Assembly: GCA_913778145.1 (NCBI GenBank)
Contig: CAJYVI010000020.1
Span: 32,564 to 96,563 of the forward strand
Direction: 5' to 3'
DNA: 64,000 bases
Origin: an uncultured Pseudocitrobacter sp.
GTDB lineage: Bacteria; Pseudomonadota; Gammaproteobacteria; Enterobacterales; Enterobacteriaceae
The position numbers and the translations under genes are program-made. The notes beneath the pieces are model-generated. The model made no database searches. It was not told the DNA's origin and saw only the letters and a list, made by a program, of their open reading frames with translations. This document shows positions 10,848 through 18,959 of this stretch, piece after piece (the stretch's first letter is position 1; the number at the start of each line of letters is the position of its first letter).

Positions 10848-11678
10848 ATGAGATTTTTATTTAACAAACAAGTAATCTTTGACGCAGATTCCGGAACCCT
10901 ATTTCTTGTCGATACCCCTGATGACGCGGTACAAATATCCAACCCAACTAAGCGATTATTATTATTGCTCACATGTCATCAAGGGGAAGTAATTAACCGT
11001 GAGGTGATATTTAAAAAAGTCTGGGACGACTTTGGTATGGTCTCCAGCAATAACAATCTCAATCATTGCATCAGCAAACTACGTCGATTACTTCGTAACC
11101 TCGGGATGGAAGATGAGGTCATCACCACTGTGCCTAAGATGGGCTTTATGTTCCATCAACAGGTCACCGTCGAGCTGCTTCCTGAACCTGAGACGAACAC
11201 GCCCATTGAAGTTTTTAATGATATTTCAATGAGTCATAACCCTCTACCTTCCACAGCGCCTCCCATCGCAGCATCCTTACGCCTCTCATCAGGTAAAGTA
11301 CAAACCCTGTCCATCGTTACACTTTTCTGCGCAATTCTGGCGCTTTGTGCGACGCTCGCATTTTGGTATCAGCACCGCCCGGAAGATCGTCGGGAAATTT
11401 ATATTGGTGAGGCAGGCAACTGTAATGTGCTGGTTTCCGTCCCTTTGCCATACGGTACCGATGCAGAGAGTTTAAAAAAGGGCATTCTGAGTTACGCACA
11501 ATCGCTAAACCCTCAGTGTCGTAGCGATCAGTACGTATTAGTGATTAAAAGTAATACTTTCAGAGTATACAGTAACGATCTTTCCCGCCTGTATATGATG
11601 CTATGCGGCTCAATGCGTGAGAATAAAGCGGAAGTGTGCTGGAGCCTGAACGAAGCCACCTCCACCACCAAACGCTGA
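10848..11678 (+). CDS. Membrane-anchored wHTH regulator (CadC/ToxR type) of the fimbrial locus
   Basis: A 276-residue protein with an N-terminal OmpR/PhoB-type winged helix (about 1-105, with VINREVIFKKVW and a recognition-helix segment NNNLNHCISKLRR), a Pro/Ser-rich linker, one transmembrane helix (about 151-174), and a C-terminal periplasmic domain (175-276) with four Cys. This is the CadC/ToxR layout, in which a membrane protein binds DNA directly. Lying immediately upstream of the pilin gene in the same direction, it is probably the operon's activator. Base composition is AT-richer than the flanking yeh genes. I cannot assign it to a named family. Confidence 0.75.
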   Translation: MRFLFNKQVIFDADSGTLFLVDTPDDAVQISNPTKRLLLLLTCHQGEVINREVIFKKVWDDFGMVSSNNNLNHCISKLRRLLRNLGMEDEVITTVPKMGFMFHQQVTVELLPEPETNTPIEVFNDISMSHNPLPSTAPPIAASLRLSSGKVQTLSIVTLFCAILALCATLAFWYQHRPEDRREIYIGEAGNCNVLVSVPLPYGTDAESLKKGILSYAQSLNPQCRSDQYVLVIKSNTFRVYSNDLSRLYMMLCGSMRENKAEVCWSLNEATSTTKR

Positions 11679-11684
11679 TCTCTG

Positions 11685-11709
11685 GGGCAGCATCTGGCTG
11701 CCCTTTCTT
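11685..11709 (+). terminator. Terminator of the fimbrial regulator gene
   Basis: Stem GGGCAGC / GCTGCCC with loop ATCTG, followed by TTTCTT, begins seven bases after the TGA stop. It separates the regulator transcript from the structural operon. Confidence 0.75.
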
Positions 11710-12060
11710 GTTTCACATCAAAATATTCATTTTCGAAATAACCAGAGAAATACGATCTCTCTCCATTCTGGTGGTTATCACTACAGATTTTACCTAAGTC
11801 ACCTTTACTTACCGATAACATTACCACTGATATCTTCAGCGCATTACACCAACAACAACCACAATAATGCATCATTAACAGAATATTAATCTTAATACTC
11901 ACCAGTTAATAGTTAATGATTACATACTCTAAGAAATATCTTAACCTTTTAGTACATGTTACTGCTGGCTTGCAACACCTCGTTTACCCGCGTTTAAAGC
12001 TGGCCGCAGAAGCCATGGAACAAGCACTCAGGTCTATTCAGGAATAACAGGAATCGCATC
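11710..12060. other. AT-rich leader region of the fimbrial operon
   Basis: About 350 bases without a gene between the regulator's terminator and the pilin ATG. Sequence is AT-rich to about 11950, then normal. The fimbrial promoter and regulator binding sites presumably lie here. I looked for long inverted repeats that would suggest a fimS-like invertible switch and did not see a convincing pair. Confidence 0.5.
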
Positions 12061-12597
12061 ATGTTGAAAAAATGTTACTTAGCTATGCTGTCAGGCTCTC
12101 TGCTGGTATCAGCTAATGCAATGGCAATTTCCGATAACACCATTACCTTCCAGGGAGAAGTCACGGACGAAACCTGTTCAGTGGCGATTAACGGCAACCA
12201 GGCAACACCGGTTGTACTGCTGCCAACGGTCAGCAGCACCGATCTGGCCGCCAGCGGCGATACCGCCGGCCCGGTAACCTTTGATATCGGCCTTACCGGC
12301 TGCACCGGCGACACCACCAATGACACCAAAATTTCCACCGTATTTGTCGGAAACCAGGTGACCACTAACGGTAACCTGGGCAACACCGGCACTGCAGCCA
12401 ACGTTGAAGTACAAATTCTGGATACCAAAGGTACCGAAATTAACCTGACGAACGGCTTCACCGGTACCGGTGACCTGACGTTAGCGGCGGGCGAAAAAGA
12501 AGTGTCTGCGACTTATACCGCTCAATACTACGCAAGTGGCAAATCCTCTGCAGGTACCGTTGAAGCGACCATGCAGTACGCCGTTTCTTACCAGTAA
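12061..12597 (+). CDS. Major fimbrial subunit (type 1-like pilin)
   Basis: A 178-residue pilin exported by Sec; the signal peptide ends at ANAMA (residue 22). The mature protein has the N-terminal donor strand (NTITFQGEV), the disulfide pair C39 and C81, and the conserved C-terminal penultimate-Tyr motif (AVSYQ) recognised by the chaperone. First structural gene of the operon, followed by a hairpin with a T-run, which would make this subunit the most abundant. The ribosome site is AACAGGAA before ATG 12061. Confidence 0.9.
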   Translation: MLKKCYLAMLSGSLLVSANAMAISDNTITFQGEVTDETCSVAINGNQATPVVLLPTVSSTDLAASGDTAGPVTFDIGLTGCTGDTTNDTKISTVFVGNQVTTNGNLGNTGTAANVEVQILDTKGTEINLTNGFTGTGDLTLAAGEKEVSATYTAQYYASGKSSAGTVEATMQYAVSYQ

Positions 12598-12605
12598 TGC
12601 TCTTC

Positions 12606-12634
12606 AGGGCACAGCCCGAGCTGTGCCCTTTTTT
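12606..12634 (+). terminator. Intra-operon hairpin after the pilin gene
   Basis: A perfect ten-base stem, AGGGCACAGC / GCTGTGCCCT, with a CCGA loop runs into six T. Lying between pilin and chaperone in a continuous operon, it is likely a partial terminator and 3' stabiliser that lets pilin be made in excess of the assembly proteins. Confidence 0.8.
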
Positions 12635-12648
12635 GACGGAAGGAATCC

Positions 12649-13407
12649 ATGATTTCAATGCGCGTCTTTCATCGCAGTTTGCTGTGGCTGGTGGCCTTTG
12701 GCCTGAGCGGTCTTGTTGCGGCGCACGCCAGCGTCACCATGTTGGGCAGCCGTATTATTTACAACGCAAAGTCTTCCTCCGTGGATGTTCAGCTTAAAAA
12801 TAATGACACCTACCCGTACGTCGTTCAGACGTGGTTTGACGAAGGCAATGTCGATGCTAATCCGCAGAATAGCCATGCGGTGCCGTTTTTATCGACACCT
12901 CCGGTTTTCCGCATTCAGGCGAAGGCCGGGCAAATTGTGCGCATTGTTTACAGCGGTGCGAAACCGTTGCCGAAGGACAGAGAATCCGTCTACTGGTTCA
13001 ACTTCTTGCAGGTTCCACCGAGTAACGTCGCCGGTGAGCAAAAGCAAAACAAGATGCTCATTATGCTGCGTACCCGGGTGAAGCTATTTTATCGCCCGGA
13101 AGGCCTCACTGCGCCGGGAGATATCACCAAAAGTCTGCAAGTTTCAGCCGTGCGGGATAGTCGCAAAGGCTTAGGTATTCAGATTAAAAATACGTCGGCA
13201 TGGTTTGCTTCGCTCTCCAATATGACCGTCGAATCAGGCGGCAGCAAAATCCCGGTAAACGTGGATATGGTGGCCCCTTTTTCCAGTGAAACATTTTGGC
13301 TTAACGGTAAAAGCGCGCCCCAGCAGGGCCGGGGCAAAGTCACCCTTACGGCGATTAATGACCAGGGCGCAAGGATAAGCGAGCACTACGATGTTACGTA
13401 CCCCTGA
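12649..13407 (+). CDS. Periplasmic fimbrial chaperone (first)
   Basis: A 252-residue PapD-family chaperone with a signal peptide ending near HAS (about residue 27). The two Ig-like domains carry the subunit-anchoring residues: Arg in SRIIY and Lys in RTRVKLFYRP. It captures pilin in the periplasm and delivers it to the usher. Preceded by a GGAAGGAA ribosome site; its stop lies 17 bases inside the usher gene, so translation is coupled. The operon contains a second chaperone at 17242. Confidence 0.9.
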   Translation: MISMRVFHRSLLWLVAFGLSGLVAAHASVTMLGSRIIYNAKSSSVDVQLKNNDTYPYVVQTWFDEGNVDANPQNSHAVPFLSTPPVFRIQAKAGQIVRIVYSGAKPLPKDRESVYWFNFLQVPPSNVAGEQKQNKMLIMLRTRVKLFYRPEGLTAPGDITKSLQVSAVRDSRKGLGIQIKNTSAWFASLSNMTVESGGSKIPVNVDMVAPFSSETFWLNGKSAPQQGRGKVTLTAINDQGARISEHYDVTYP

Positions 13408-15946
13408 TTTTCCCCTTAAGCGGCTCACATCGCTGATTGCCTTAATCGTTGCTGGCGCCGCGCAGGCGGATGATTACTATTTTGATCCTGCGTTGTTCCA
13501 GGGATCGGCGTATGGGCAAAATATTGGTCAGTTCAATCAGCAGCATATTTCTCCGGGAAATTACCTGGCGGATGTTTATGTGAACAACACGCTGGTGAAA
13601 ACGGGTGTCAAAGTGACATTTGCTGACAAGGGGGCCGACAGCGCGCCGGAACCTTGCCTCACAGCGGCATTGATGAAAAGCGCGCAGCTTAAATCCGTTT
13701 CGGAAGAAGACGAAGCAGAGATCTGCAAACCGTTTACCGCCTGGGTACCAGACGGCAGCTGGCAGTTCGAGTCGTCCACTTTACGGTTGCAGCTTGCCAT
13801 TCCCATGACCGAACTGGTGCATAATCCGCGCGGCTATATCTCGCCAGAAGAGTGGGATAGCGGGGCTTCGGCGATTTTTCTGCGTCATAACACCAGCTAT
13901 ACCGTCAATGAAAATACCGACAGCCACTACCGCTATCAATATTTATGGAGTGGGATTAACGCTGGTACCAACCTTGGTCTGTGGCAAATACGCCATCAGG
14001 GCAACCTGCGCTATGTCGATAATAACCAGACCGGCAGCGCCTATCGCTATAACAGCGTGCGAACCTGGGTTCAACGCCCGATTGAACAGCTTGAGAGCAT
14101 CATGACTGTCGGCGATAGCTATACCGACAGCAGCCTGTTTGGCAGTCTTTCATTCAATGGTATCAAACTTGCTACCGACGAAAGAATGTGGCCGCAGGGC
14201 AAACGCGGTTACGCGCCAGAAGTGCGCGGTATTGCCGGCAGTAGCGCGCGGGTCATCGTCAGCCAGTTGGGCAAAACTATCTATGAAACAAACGTTCCTC
14301 CCGGCCCGTTTGTCATTAATGACCTTTATAACACGCGTAATCAGGGCGATTTGCAGGTGGAAGTGGTTGAAGCCAACGGCAAAACGTCGACCTTCACGGT
14401 GCCCTACTCTGCCGTGCCTGATTCTGTACGACCAGGCAACTGGCACTACTCGCTCTCTATGGGACGCGTGCGTCAGTACTACAGCGTCAATAACAACTTC
14501 TTTGAAGGCACGCTGCAACACGGTATCAACAACAACTTTACGCTAAACGCCGGGGCGCGCATTGCCAAAGAATATCAGGCCTGGCTGGCTGGTGGCGTGT
14601 GGGCAACCGAGCTTGGCGCATTTGGGATGAATGCTACGTGGTCAAATGCGCAGGTTGAAAACGGCGATCGCCAACAGGGCTGGCGTAGCGAATTAAGCTA
14701 CAGCAAAACGTTTTCATCCGGCACGAATCTGGTGCTGGCAGCCTACCGCTACTCCACCAGCGGGTTCCGCGATTTGCAGGATGTGCTGGGCGTTCGTCGG
14801 GAAAACAAAAGTGGTGAAGATTACTATTCTGATACGTTGCATCAGCGCAACCGACTGTCGGCAACGGTAAGCCAGCCCTTATGGGGTTTTGGCACGCTCA
14901 ACATGAGCGCCAGCACAGCAGATTATTACAATAACCAGTCGCGCATTACGCAGTTGCAGCTTGGTTACAGCAATCAGTGGCAGCAGATCAGCTACGGCTT
15001 CAACGTTGCTCGACAGCGCACGTCGTGGGATTACGGACGTTTCTATAGCAGCGTGAACGATCCCGACGATGATAGCAGCCGTCAAAAATACACCGAAACT
15101 ACCGTCTCGATGAATATTTCCATCCCGCTCGACTGGGGACAAAGCCGTTCATCAGTTGCCATGAACTACAACCAAACGCGTCAAAGCCGTTCTTCTACCG
15201 TCTCAATGACTGGTTCTGCAGGCGAAGGCGGCGATTTCTCCTGGTCCATGTATGGCGGATATGAACGTTATCGCGATGGCAGCACCGGCAGTTCCGCAAC
15301 CTTCGGCGCGGGTGTGCAGGAAAATACCCGCATCGGCGCGCTGCGGGCCAATTACGACCAGGGGAATAACTACCGTCAGACCGGGCTTGGCGCGTCGGGC
15401 ACGATCGTGCTTCATCCTGGCGGCGTGACCCTTGGGCCATACACCAGCGATACCTTTGCGCTTATTCATGCAGACGGCGCGCAGGGCGCCCGCGTGCAGA
15501 ACGGCCAGGGCGCGGTGGTAGACAGCTTCGGCTATGCCATTCTGCCTTCACTGGCCCCTTATCGCGTTAATAACGTCAGCCTTGATACGCAACAAATGAA
15601 CGCAGATGCCGAGCTAACAGGCGGCAGCCAGCGCGTGGTGCCGTACTCCGGCGCTATCGCACGGGTGAATTTCAACACGCTGAAAGGGAAAGCGGTGTTG
15701 ATAAACCTTACCGCCGGAAATGGGGTTCTGCCGCCGATGGGCGCCGACGTGCTCGATGGCGAAGGCACCCTGATAGGTATGGTCGGCCAGGGTGGGCAAA
15801 TTTACGCGCGTATTCCGGCGGCATCCGGATCGCTGCTGGTGCGCTGGGGCGAAAATGCGCAACAGCGTTGCCGCGTACCGTATCAGCTCCCCGCCGATGA
15901 CGAGAAACAGATAATCACCTTAAATCAACGCTGCGAGAAGGAATAA
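13391..15946 (+). CDS. Outer-membrane fimbrial usher
   Basis: An 851-residue usher of the FimD/PapC family. The signal peptide ends near AQA (residue 26), followed by an N-terminal periplasmic domain that binds chaperone-subunit complexes (FDPALFQG, the typical FN..FL..-like opening), a 24-strand pore with a plug, and C-terminal domains ending in RCRVPYQLP and a final NQRCEKE. The full family length is present, with no frameshift. It forms the secretion pore through which the pilus grows. Confidence 0.93.
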   Translation: MLRTPDFPLKRLTSLIALIVAGAAQADDYYFDPALFQGSAYGQNIGQFNQQHISPGNYLADVYVNNTLVKTGVKVTFADKGADSAPEPCLTAALMKSAQLKSVSEEDEAEICKPFTAWVPDGSWQFESSTLRLQLAIPMTELVHNPRGYISPEEWDSGASAIFLRHNTSYTVNENTDSHYRYQYLWSGINAGTNLGLWQIRHQGNLRYVDNNQTGSAYRYNSVRTWVQRPIEQLESIMTVGDSYTDSSLFGSLSFNGIKLATDERMWPQGKRGYAPEVRGIAGSSARVIVSQLGKTIYETNVPPGPFVINDLYNTRNQGDLQVEVVEANGKTSTFTVPYSAVPDSVRPGNWHYSLSMGRVRQYYSVNNNFFEGTLQHGINNNFTLNAGARIAKEYQAWLAGGVWATELGAFGMNATWSNAQVENGDRQQGWRSELSYSKTFSSGTNLVLAAYRYSTSGFRDLQDVLGVRRENKSGEDYYSDTLHQRNRLSATVSQPLWGFGTLNMSASTADYYNNQSRITQLQLGYSNQWQQISYGFNVARQRTSWDYGRFYSSVNDPDDDSSRQKYTETTVSMNISIPLDWGQSRSSVAMNYNQTRQSRSSTVSMTGSAGEGGDFSWSMYGGYERYRDGSTGSSATFGAGVQENTRIGALRANYDQGNNYRQTGLGASGTIVLHPGGVTLGPYTSDTFALIHADGAQGARVQNGQGAVVDSFGYAILPSLAPYRVNNVSLDTQQMNADAELTGGSQRVVPYSGAIARVNFNTLKGKAVLINLTAGNGVLPPMGADVLDGEGTLIGMVGQGGQIYARIPAASGSLLVRWGENAQQRCRVPYQLPADDEKQIITLNQRCEKE

Positions 15947-15950
15947 CATC

Positions 15951-17276
15951 ATGCGCGCCTGGCTTCAAACCCTGAGCATCCTCGTTGGCATTCTCTTTAG
16001 CACCTCGCTATGGGCCACCTGCTACCGCGTGACCAGTACAAGTTCGCTCTCCGACGCCGCCAAAAGCGCGGGCTACACGGCGGCAAGCTGGACGGGCGCC
16101 TGCGATACCTGTAGCGGCAACGTGGGTCTTCCGGCAGTCATTAGTCTCAACAGCGGCAGCAATTTTCAGCCGTCAGGCACACTGTTGGGCAGCGGCGTGG
16201 GAAGCTTTTTAACCGCCGCCACCAATAGCCCTTATACCGCGAACCAGATTCTGTTTCGCTGCGCCGTCGCGGATGCCGACAGCCTGTATGAGTTTTATGC
16301 CACCAACGGCGACGCGACGTATGCGGGGGCCTATACAACCTCTGAAGTGAACGGTGCTTACTATGACTTCGTAAAAAACGTAGCCGTTCGCATGACCAAC
16401 CTGACTACGGGTGAATACTACAGCCGCTACTGGAAATCGCGTAAGTTTACCGCCAGTGACTGGTATAGCGATGGTACCTATATTTACATCCCGGCCAGCG
16501 CGTTCAGTAACGTGCTTTACGAGATGTTTAAAATCACCTCAACCACCTACGGTTACGAAGGCTCTAAGCGTTATGTCGATACCTATACCCAACCACGCGG
16601 TTATATCGCCTTTAAAGGGCCCGGTATTTCCCCATCGCTGGCCGATGGCGCGGACAGTCTCTCGAACTATTCAGGCTGGTATACCGGCTGGCCCGGCGCA
16701 TGGGGCAGCTACGGCAGCGTCACTTATGTTCGCGGAGCGATTTGCCAGGTCAGCGATTATCCCGCGCGCGTGCTGCTCCCGACGATGAGCGTCGCCCAGC
16801 TACAAGCCGGCAACGCCAGCCAGGCCCCGTTCACCGTCAGCCTGCAGTGCGAATCCGGTGCGATTTCAAGCACCAGCACCTCTACCACCAGCGCGGCGAA
16901 TGTTGCCATGGGCTTTCTCGTCAATCAGCCCGCCGCTGTGGCTGCTGCAAGAACGCTGAATCTGGTCACGACCGGCGGCGGCCTGACATGGCTGCTGGAT
17001 ACGCAGTACGGCAGTAGCGGCGTCGCCTCGGGCGTGGGCATTAAGATTTATAACAGCAACGGCGCGGCGCTGAATCTGTTACCGGATCAATCCAGTATGG
17101 GCACCGGGAATACCCGAGGCTGGTATGCCTATAAGGATCTCACCACCCTGGTTTCATCGGATACCGTCGATACCTATACCGGCGATTTTACCGCCTCTCT
17201 TGAAGCTATCAGCGGCCAAACGGTCACAGCAGGAACAGTGAATGCGCAATTACAAGTGGTGGTCAGTTTTCAGTAA
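15951..17276 (+). CDS. Fimbrial tip adhesin (two-domain)
   Basis: A 441-residue secreted protein, signal peptide ending at LWA (residue 22). The N-terminal part (about 23-270), rich in Tyr, Trp, Ser and Thr, is an unrecognised receptor-binding domain; the C-terminal part (about 275-441) has pilin-like features including Cys pairs and a terminal QVVVSFQ strand. The size and position after the usher match FimH/PapG-like tip adhesins. Four bases separate it from the usher, and its last 35 bases overlap the second chaperone gene. Ligand cannot be predicted. Confidence 0.82.
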   Translation: MRAWLQTLSILVGILFSTSLWATCYRVTSTSSLSDAAKSAGYTAASWTGACDTCSGNVGLPAVISLNSGSNFQPSGTLLGSGVGSFLTAATNSPYTANQILFRCAVADADSLYEFYATNGDATYAGAYTTSEVNGAYYDFVKNVAVRMTNLTTGEYYSRYWKSRKFTASDWYSDGTYIYIPASAFSNVLYEMFKITSTTYGYEGSKRYVDTYTQPRGYIAFKGPGISPSLADGADSLSNYSGWYTGWPGAWGSYGSVTYVRGAICQVSDYPARVLLPTMSVAQLQAGNASQAPFTVSLQCESGAISSTSTSTTSAANVAMGFLVNQPAAVAAARTLNLVTTGGGLTWLLDTQYGSSGVASGVGIKIYNSNGAALNLLPDQSSMGTGNTRGWYAYKDLTTLVSSDTVDTYTGDFTASLEAISGQTVTAGTVNAQLQVVVSFQ

Positions 17277-17961
17277 GGTGGCGTTACTGCTGGCATTTTC
17301 GGCTCAGGTGCACGCCGCGGTAAACGTGGATCGTACGCGGATCGTTTTCAGCGCCAGCGATGTCGCCCGCTCGTTAAATCTCTCTAACGATGGAACGACA
17401 CCGATGGTGATTCAGGTGTGGGCGGACGATGGCGATCCGGCCAGCACGCCGGACGTGAACCCTACGCCGGTGGTGGTTATTCCACCGGTCTTTAAGATGC
17501 TCCCGGGCGAGCTTCGGTCATTAAAACTGATGCTCGCCTCTCGCCAGGGACTGGCTGAGGACAGGGAAACGCTTTTTTGGCTCAACATTTATCAGATTGC
17601 CCCGGATAACGCGGCAAGCAGCCGCGAAGGGCAAAAGGTGATTTTACCGCTGCGGTTGCGCATGAAGGTATTCATTCGCCCGGCGGGCTTGCAGCCGCCA
17701 GAAGAAAAAGATGAGCGCGGGCTGCGTTTTAGCGTTAGCGGAGAGACGTTGCGGGTGGCGAATCCCTCACCCTGGTATATGAGTTTATCGCTGCATCTTC
17801 CCGGCCAGCAGAAACCTACCAGCGTAATGATTGCGCCCCGCAGTGAGGAAAGGATTACGCGGCCTGCGTCCTTAAATACAGGAACTATCCTGGTTTATGA
17901 CGTCATAACCGATGACGGCAACTATCGCCGTTATCAGGCAAACCTTACCACAGGCCAATAA
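17242..17961 (+). CDS. Periplasmic fimbrial chaperone (second)
   Basis: A 239-residue PapD-family chaperone with a signal peptide ending near VHA (residue 25). Anchoring residues are visible as Arg in VDRTRIVF and Lys in RLRMKVFIRP. It starts 35 bases inside the adhesin gene in another frame with a GCAGGAA ribosome site. Its sequence differs markedly from the first chaperone; placed right after the adhesin gene, it may serve the adhesin specifically, which is an inference. Confidence 0.88.
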   Translation: MRNYKWWSVFSKVALLLAFSAQVHAAVNVDRTRIVFSASDVARSLNLSNDGTTPMVIQVWADDGDPASTPDVNPTPVVVIPPVFKMLPGELRSLKLMLASRQGLAEDRETLFWLNIYQIAPDNAASSREGQKVILPLRLRMKVFIRPAGLQPPEEKDERGLRFSVSGETLRVANPSPWYMSLSLHLPGQQKPTSVMIAPRSEERITRPASLNTGTILVYDVITDDGNYRRYQANLTTGQ

Positions 17962-17996
17962 ACATTCGGGGCGTCATCCATGACGCCCTGAAATGT
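17961..17996. terminator. Bidirectional terminator between fimbrial operon and osmF
   Basis: GGGCGTCA / TGACGCCC arms at 69-76 and 81-88 of this block are extended by AACATT and AATGTT outside. The hairpin begins immediately after the second chaperone's stop and ends at the osmF stop, so it marks the right-hand edge of the insertion. Confidence 0.75.
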
Positions 17997-18913
17997 TATT
18001 TCACCAGTCCCTTCTCTTTCAGGTAATCCGCCGCCACTTTTTTAGCATCGACACCTTCCACCGCAATGCGCGCGTTAAGCTGTTGAAGCGTTTTCTCATC
18101 CAGGCTGGCAAAAACCGGTTTTAACCAGTTTTCCAGCTGCGGATATTCCTTAAGCACCGCTTCGCGTACCACCGGCGCAGGTGCGTAAATCGGCTGCACG
18201 CCTTTTGGATCGCTTAACGTCACCAGGCCCAACGCCGCCACCGGGCCATCGGTGCCGTAGGCCATCGCGGCGTTCACGCCGGACGTTTGCTGGGCGGCAG
18301 CCTTGATGGTTACCGCGGTATCGCCGCCCGCCAGCGACAACAACTGTGGCTGGTTAAGTTTGAAATCGTAGGCTTTCTCAAATGCCGGAAGCGCATCCGG
18401 ACGTTCGATAAACTCAGCGGATGCCGCAAGCTTAAAGCTTCCGCCCGTTTTCAAATAGCGGCTAAGGTCATCCAGAGAGATGAGTTTGTTTTTATCTGCG
18501 AGATCCTGACGCACGGCAATGGTCCAGGTATTGTTGGCGGGCGCAGGCGTAAGCCAGATAAGGTGGTTTTTCTCGCCATCGAGCTTTTTGACTTTCTCAT
18601 AGCCCTGCTGCGCGTTTTTCCATACCGCATCGTTTTCATCTTTAAAGAAAAATGCACCGTTGCCGGTGTATTCCGGATAGATATCCAGCTCGCCGGAGAT
18701 GATCGCGCCGCGCACAACCGGCGTGGTGCCAAGCTGCACTTTGTTGACCGTTTTAACGTCGTGGCTTTCCAGCACCTGCAAAATGATATTTCCGAGCAGC
18801 GCCCCTTCGGTATCAATTTTCGAGCCGACTTTTACCGGAGACGCGGCCTGAAGCGGCAGGCTCACGGCTGCCAAAAGTGCCAGTGAACCTGCCCAACGAG
18901 TTGTACTCGACAT
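17996..18913 (-). CDS. osmF: Osmoprotectant-binding protein OsmF (YehZ)
   Basis: Periplasmic substrate-binding protein of the YehZYXW ABC importer, 305 residues, nearly the E. coli sequence (SPVKVGSKIDTEGALLGNII after the signal peptide). It belongs to the OpuAC/glycine betaine-binding fold. In E. coli it is the first gene of yehZYXW and is induced by RpoS and osmotic stress. Here the fimbrial cluster lies between it and yehY, so it is probably transcribed alone up to the terminator at 17961-17996. A GAGGAAAAGG ribosome site precedes the ATG. Confidence 0.95.
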   Translation of the reverse strand: MSSTTRWAGSLALLAAVSLPLQAASPVKVGSKIDTEGALLGNIILQVLESHDVKTVNKVQLGTTPVVRGAIISGELDIYPEYTGNGAFFFKDENDAVWKNAQQGYEKVKKLDGEKNHLIWLTPAPANNTWTIAVRQDLADKNKLISLDDLSRYLKTGGSFKLAASAEFIERPDALPAFEKAYDFKLNQPQLLSLAGGDTAVTIKAAAQQTSGVNAAMAYGTDGPVAALGLVTLSDPKGVQPIYAPAPVVREAVLKEYPQLENWLKPVFASLDEKTLQQLNARIAVEGVDAKKVAADYLKEKGLVK

Positions 18914-18947
18914 ACCTTTTCCTCATTATTTTCATGTTTCTGAAGAA

Positions 18948-18955
18948 AAGCGTAG
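18948..18955 (-). promoter_or_regulatory. Putative sigma-S type -10 of osmF
   Basis: On the minus strand CTACGCTT fits the extended -10 pattern CTAYRCTT favoured by RpoS holoenzyme and would start transcription about 28 bases before the osmF ATG. It lies five bases beyond the end of the upstream MFS gene. E. coli osmF is RpoS-dependent; the assignment here is by sequence match alone. Confidence 0.45.
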
Positions 18956-18959
18956 TCGA

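Noticed and set aside
11710..12060. Possible invertible phase-variation switch before the pilin gene
   Set aside because: No convincing pair of inverted repeats and no adjacent recombinase gene were found.
10317..17996. Fimbrial insert as an integrase-driven genomic island
   Set aside because: No tRNA, integrase, transposase or flanking direct repeat is visible at either edge.
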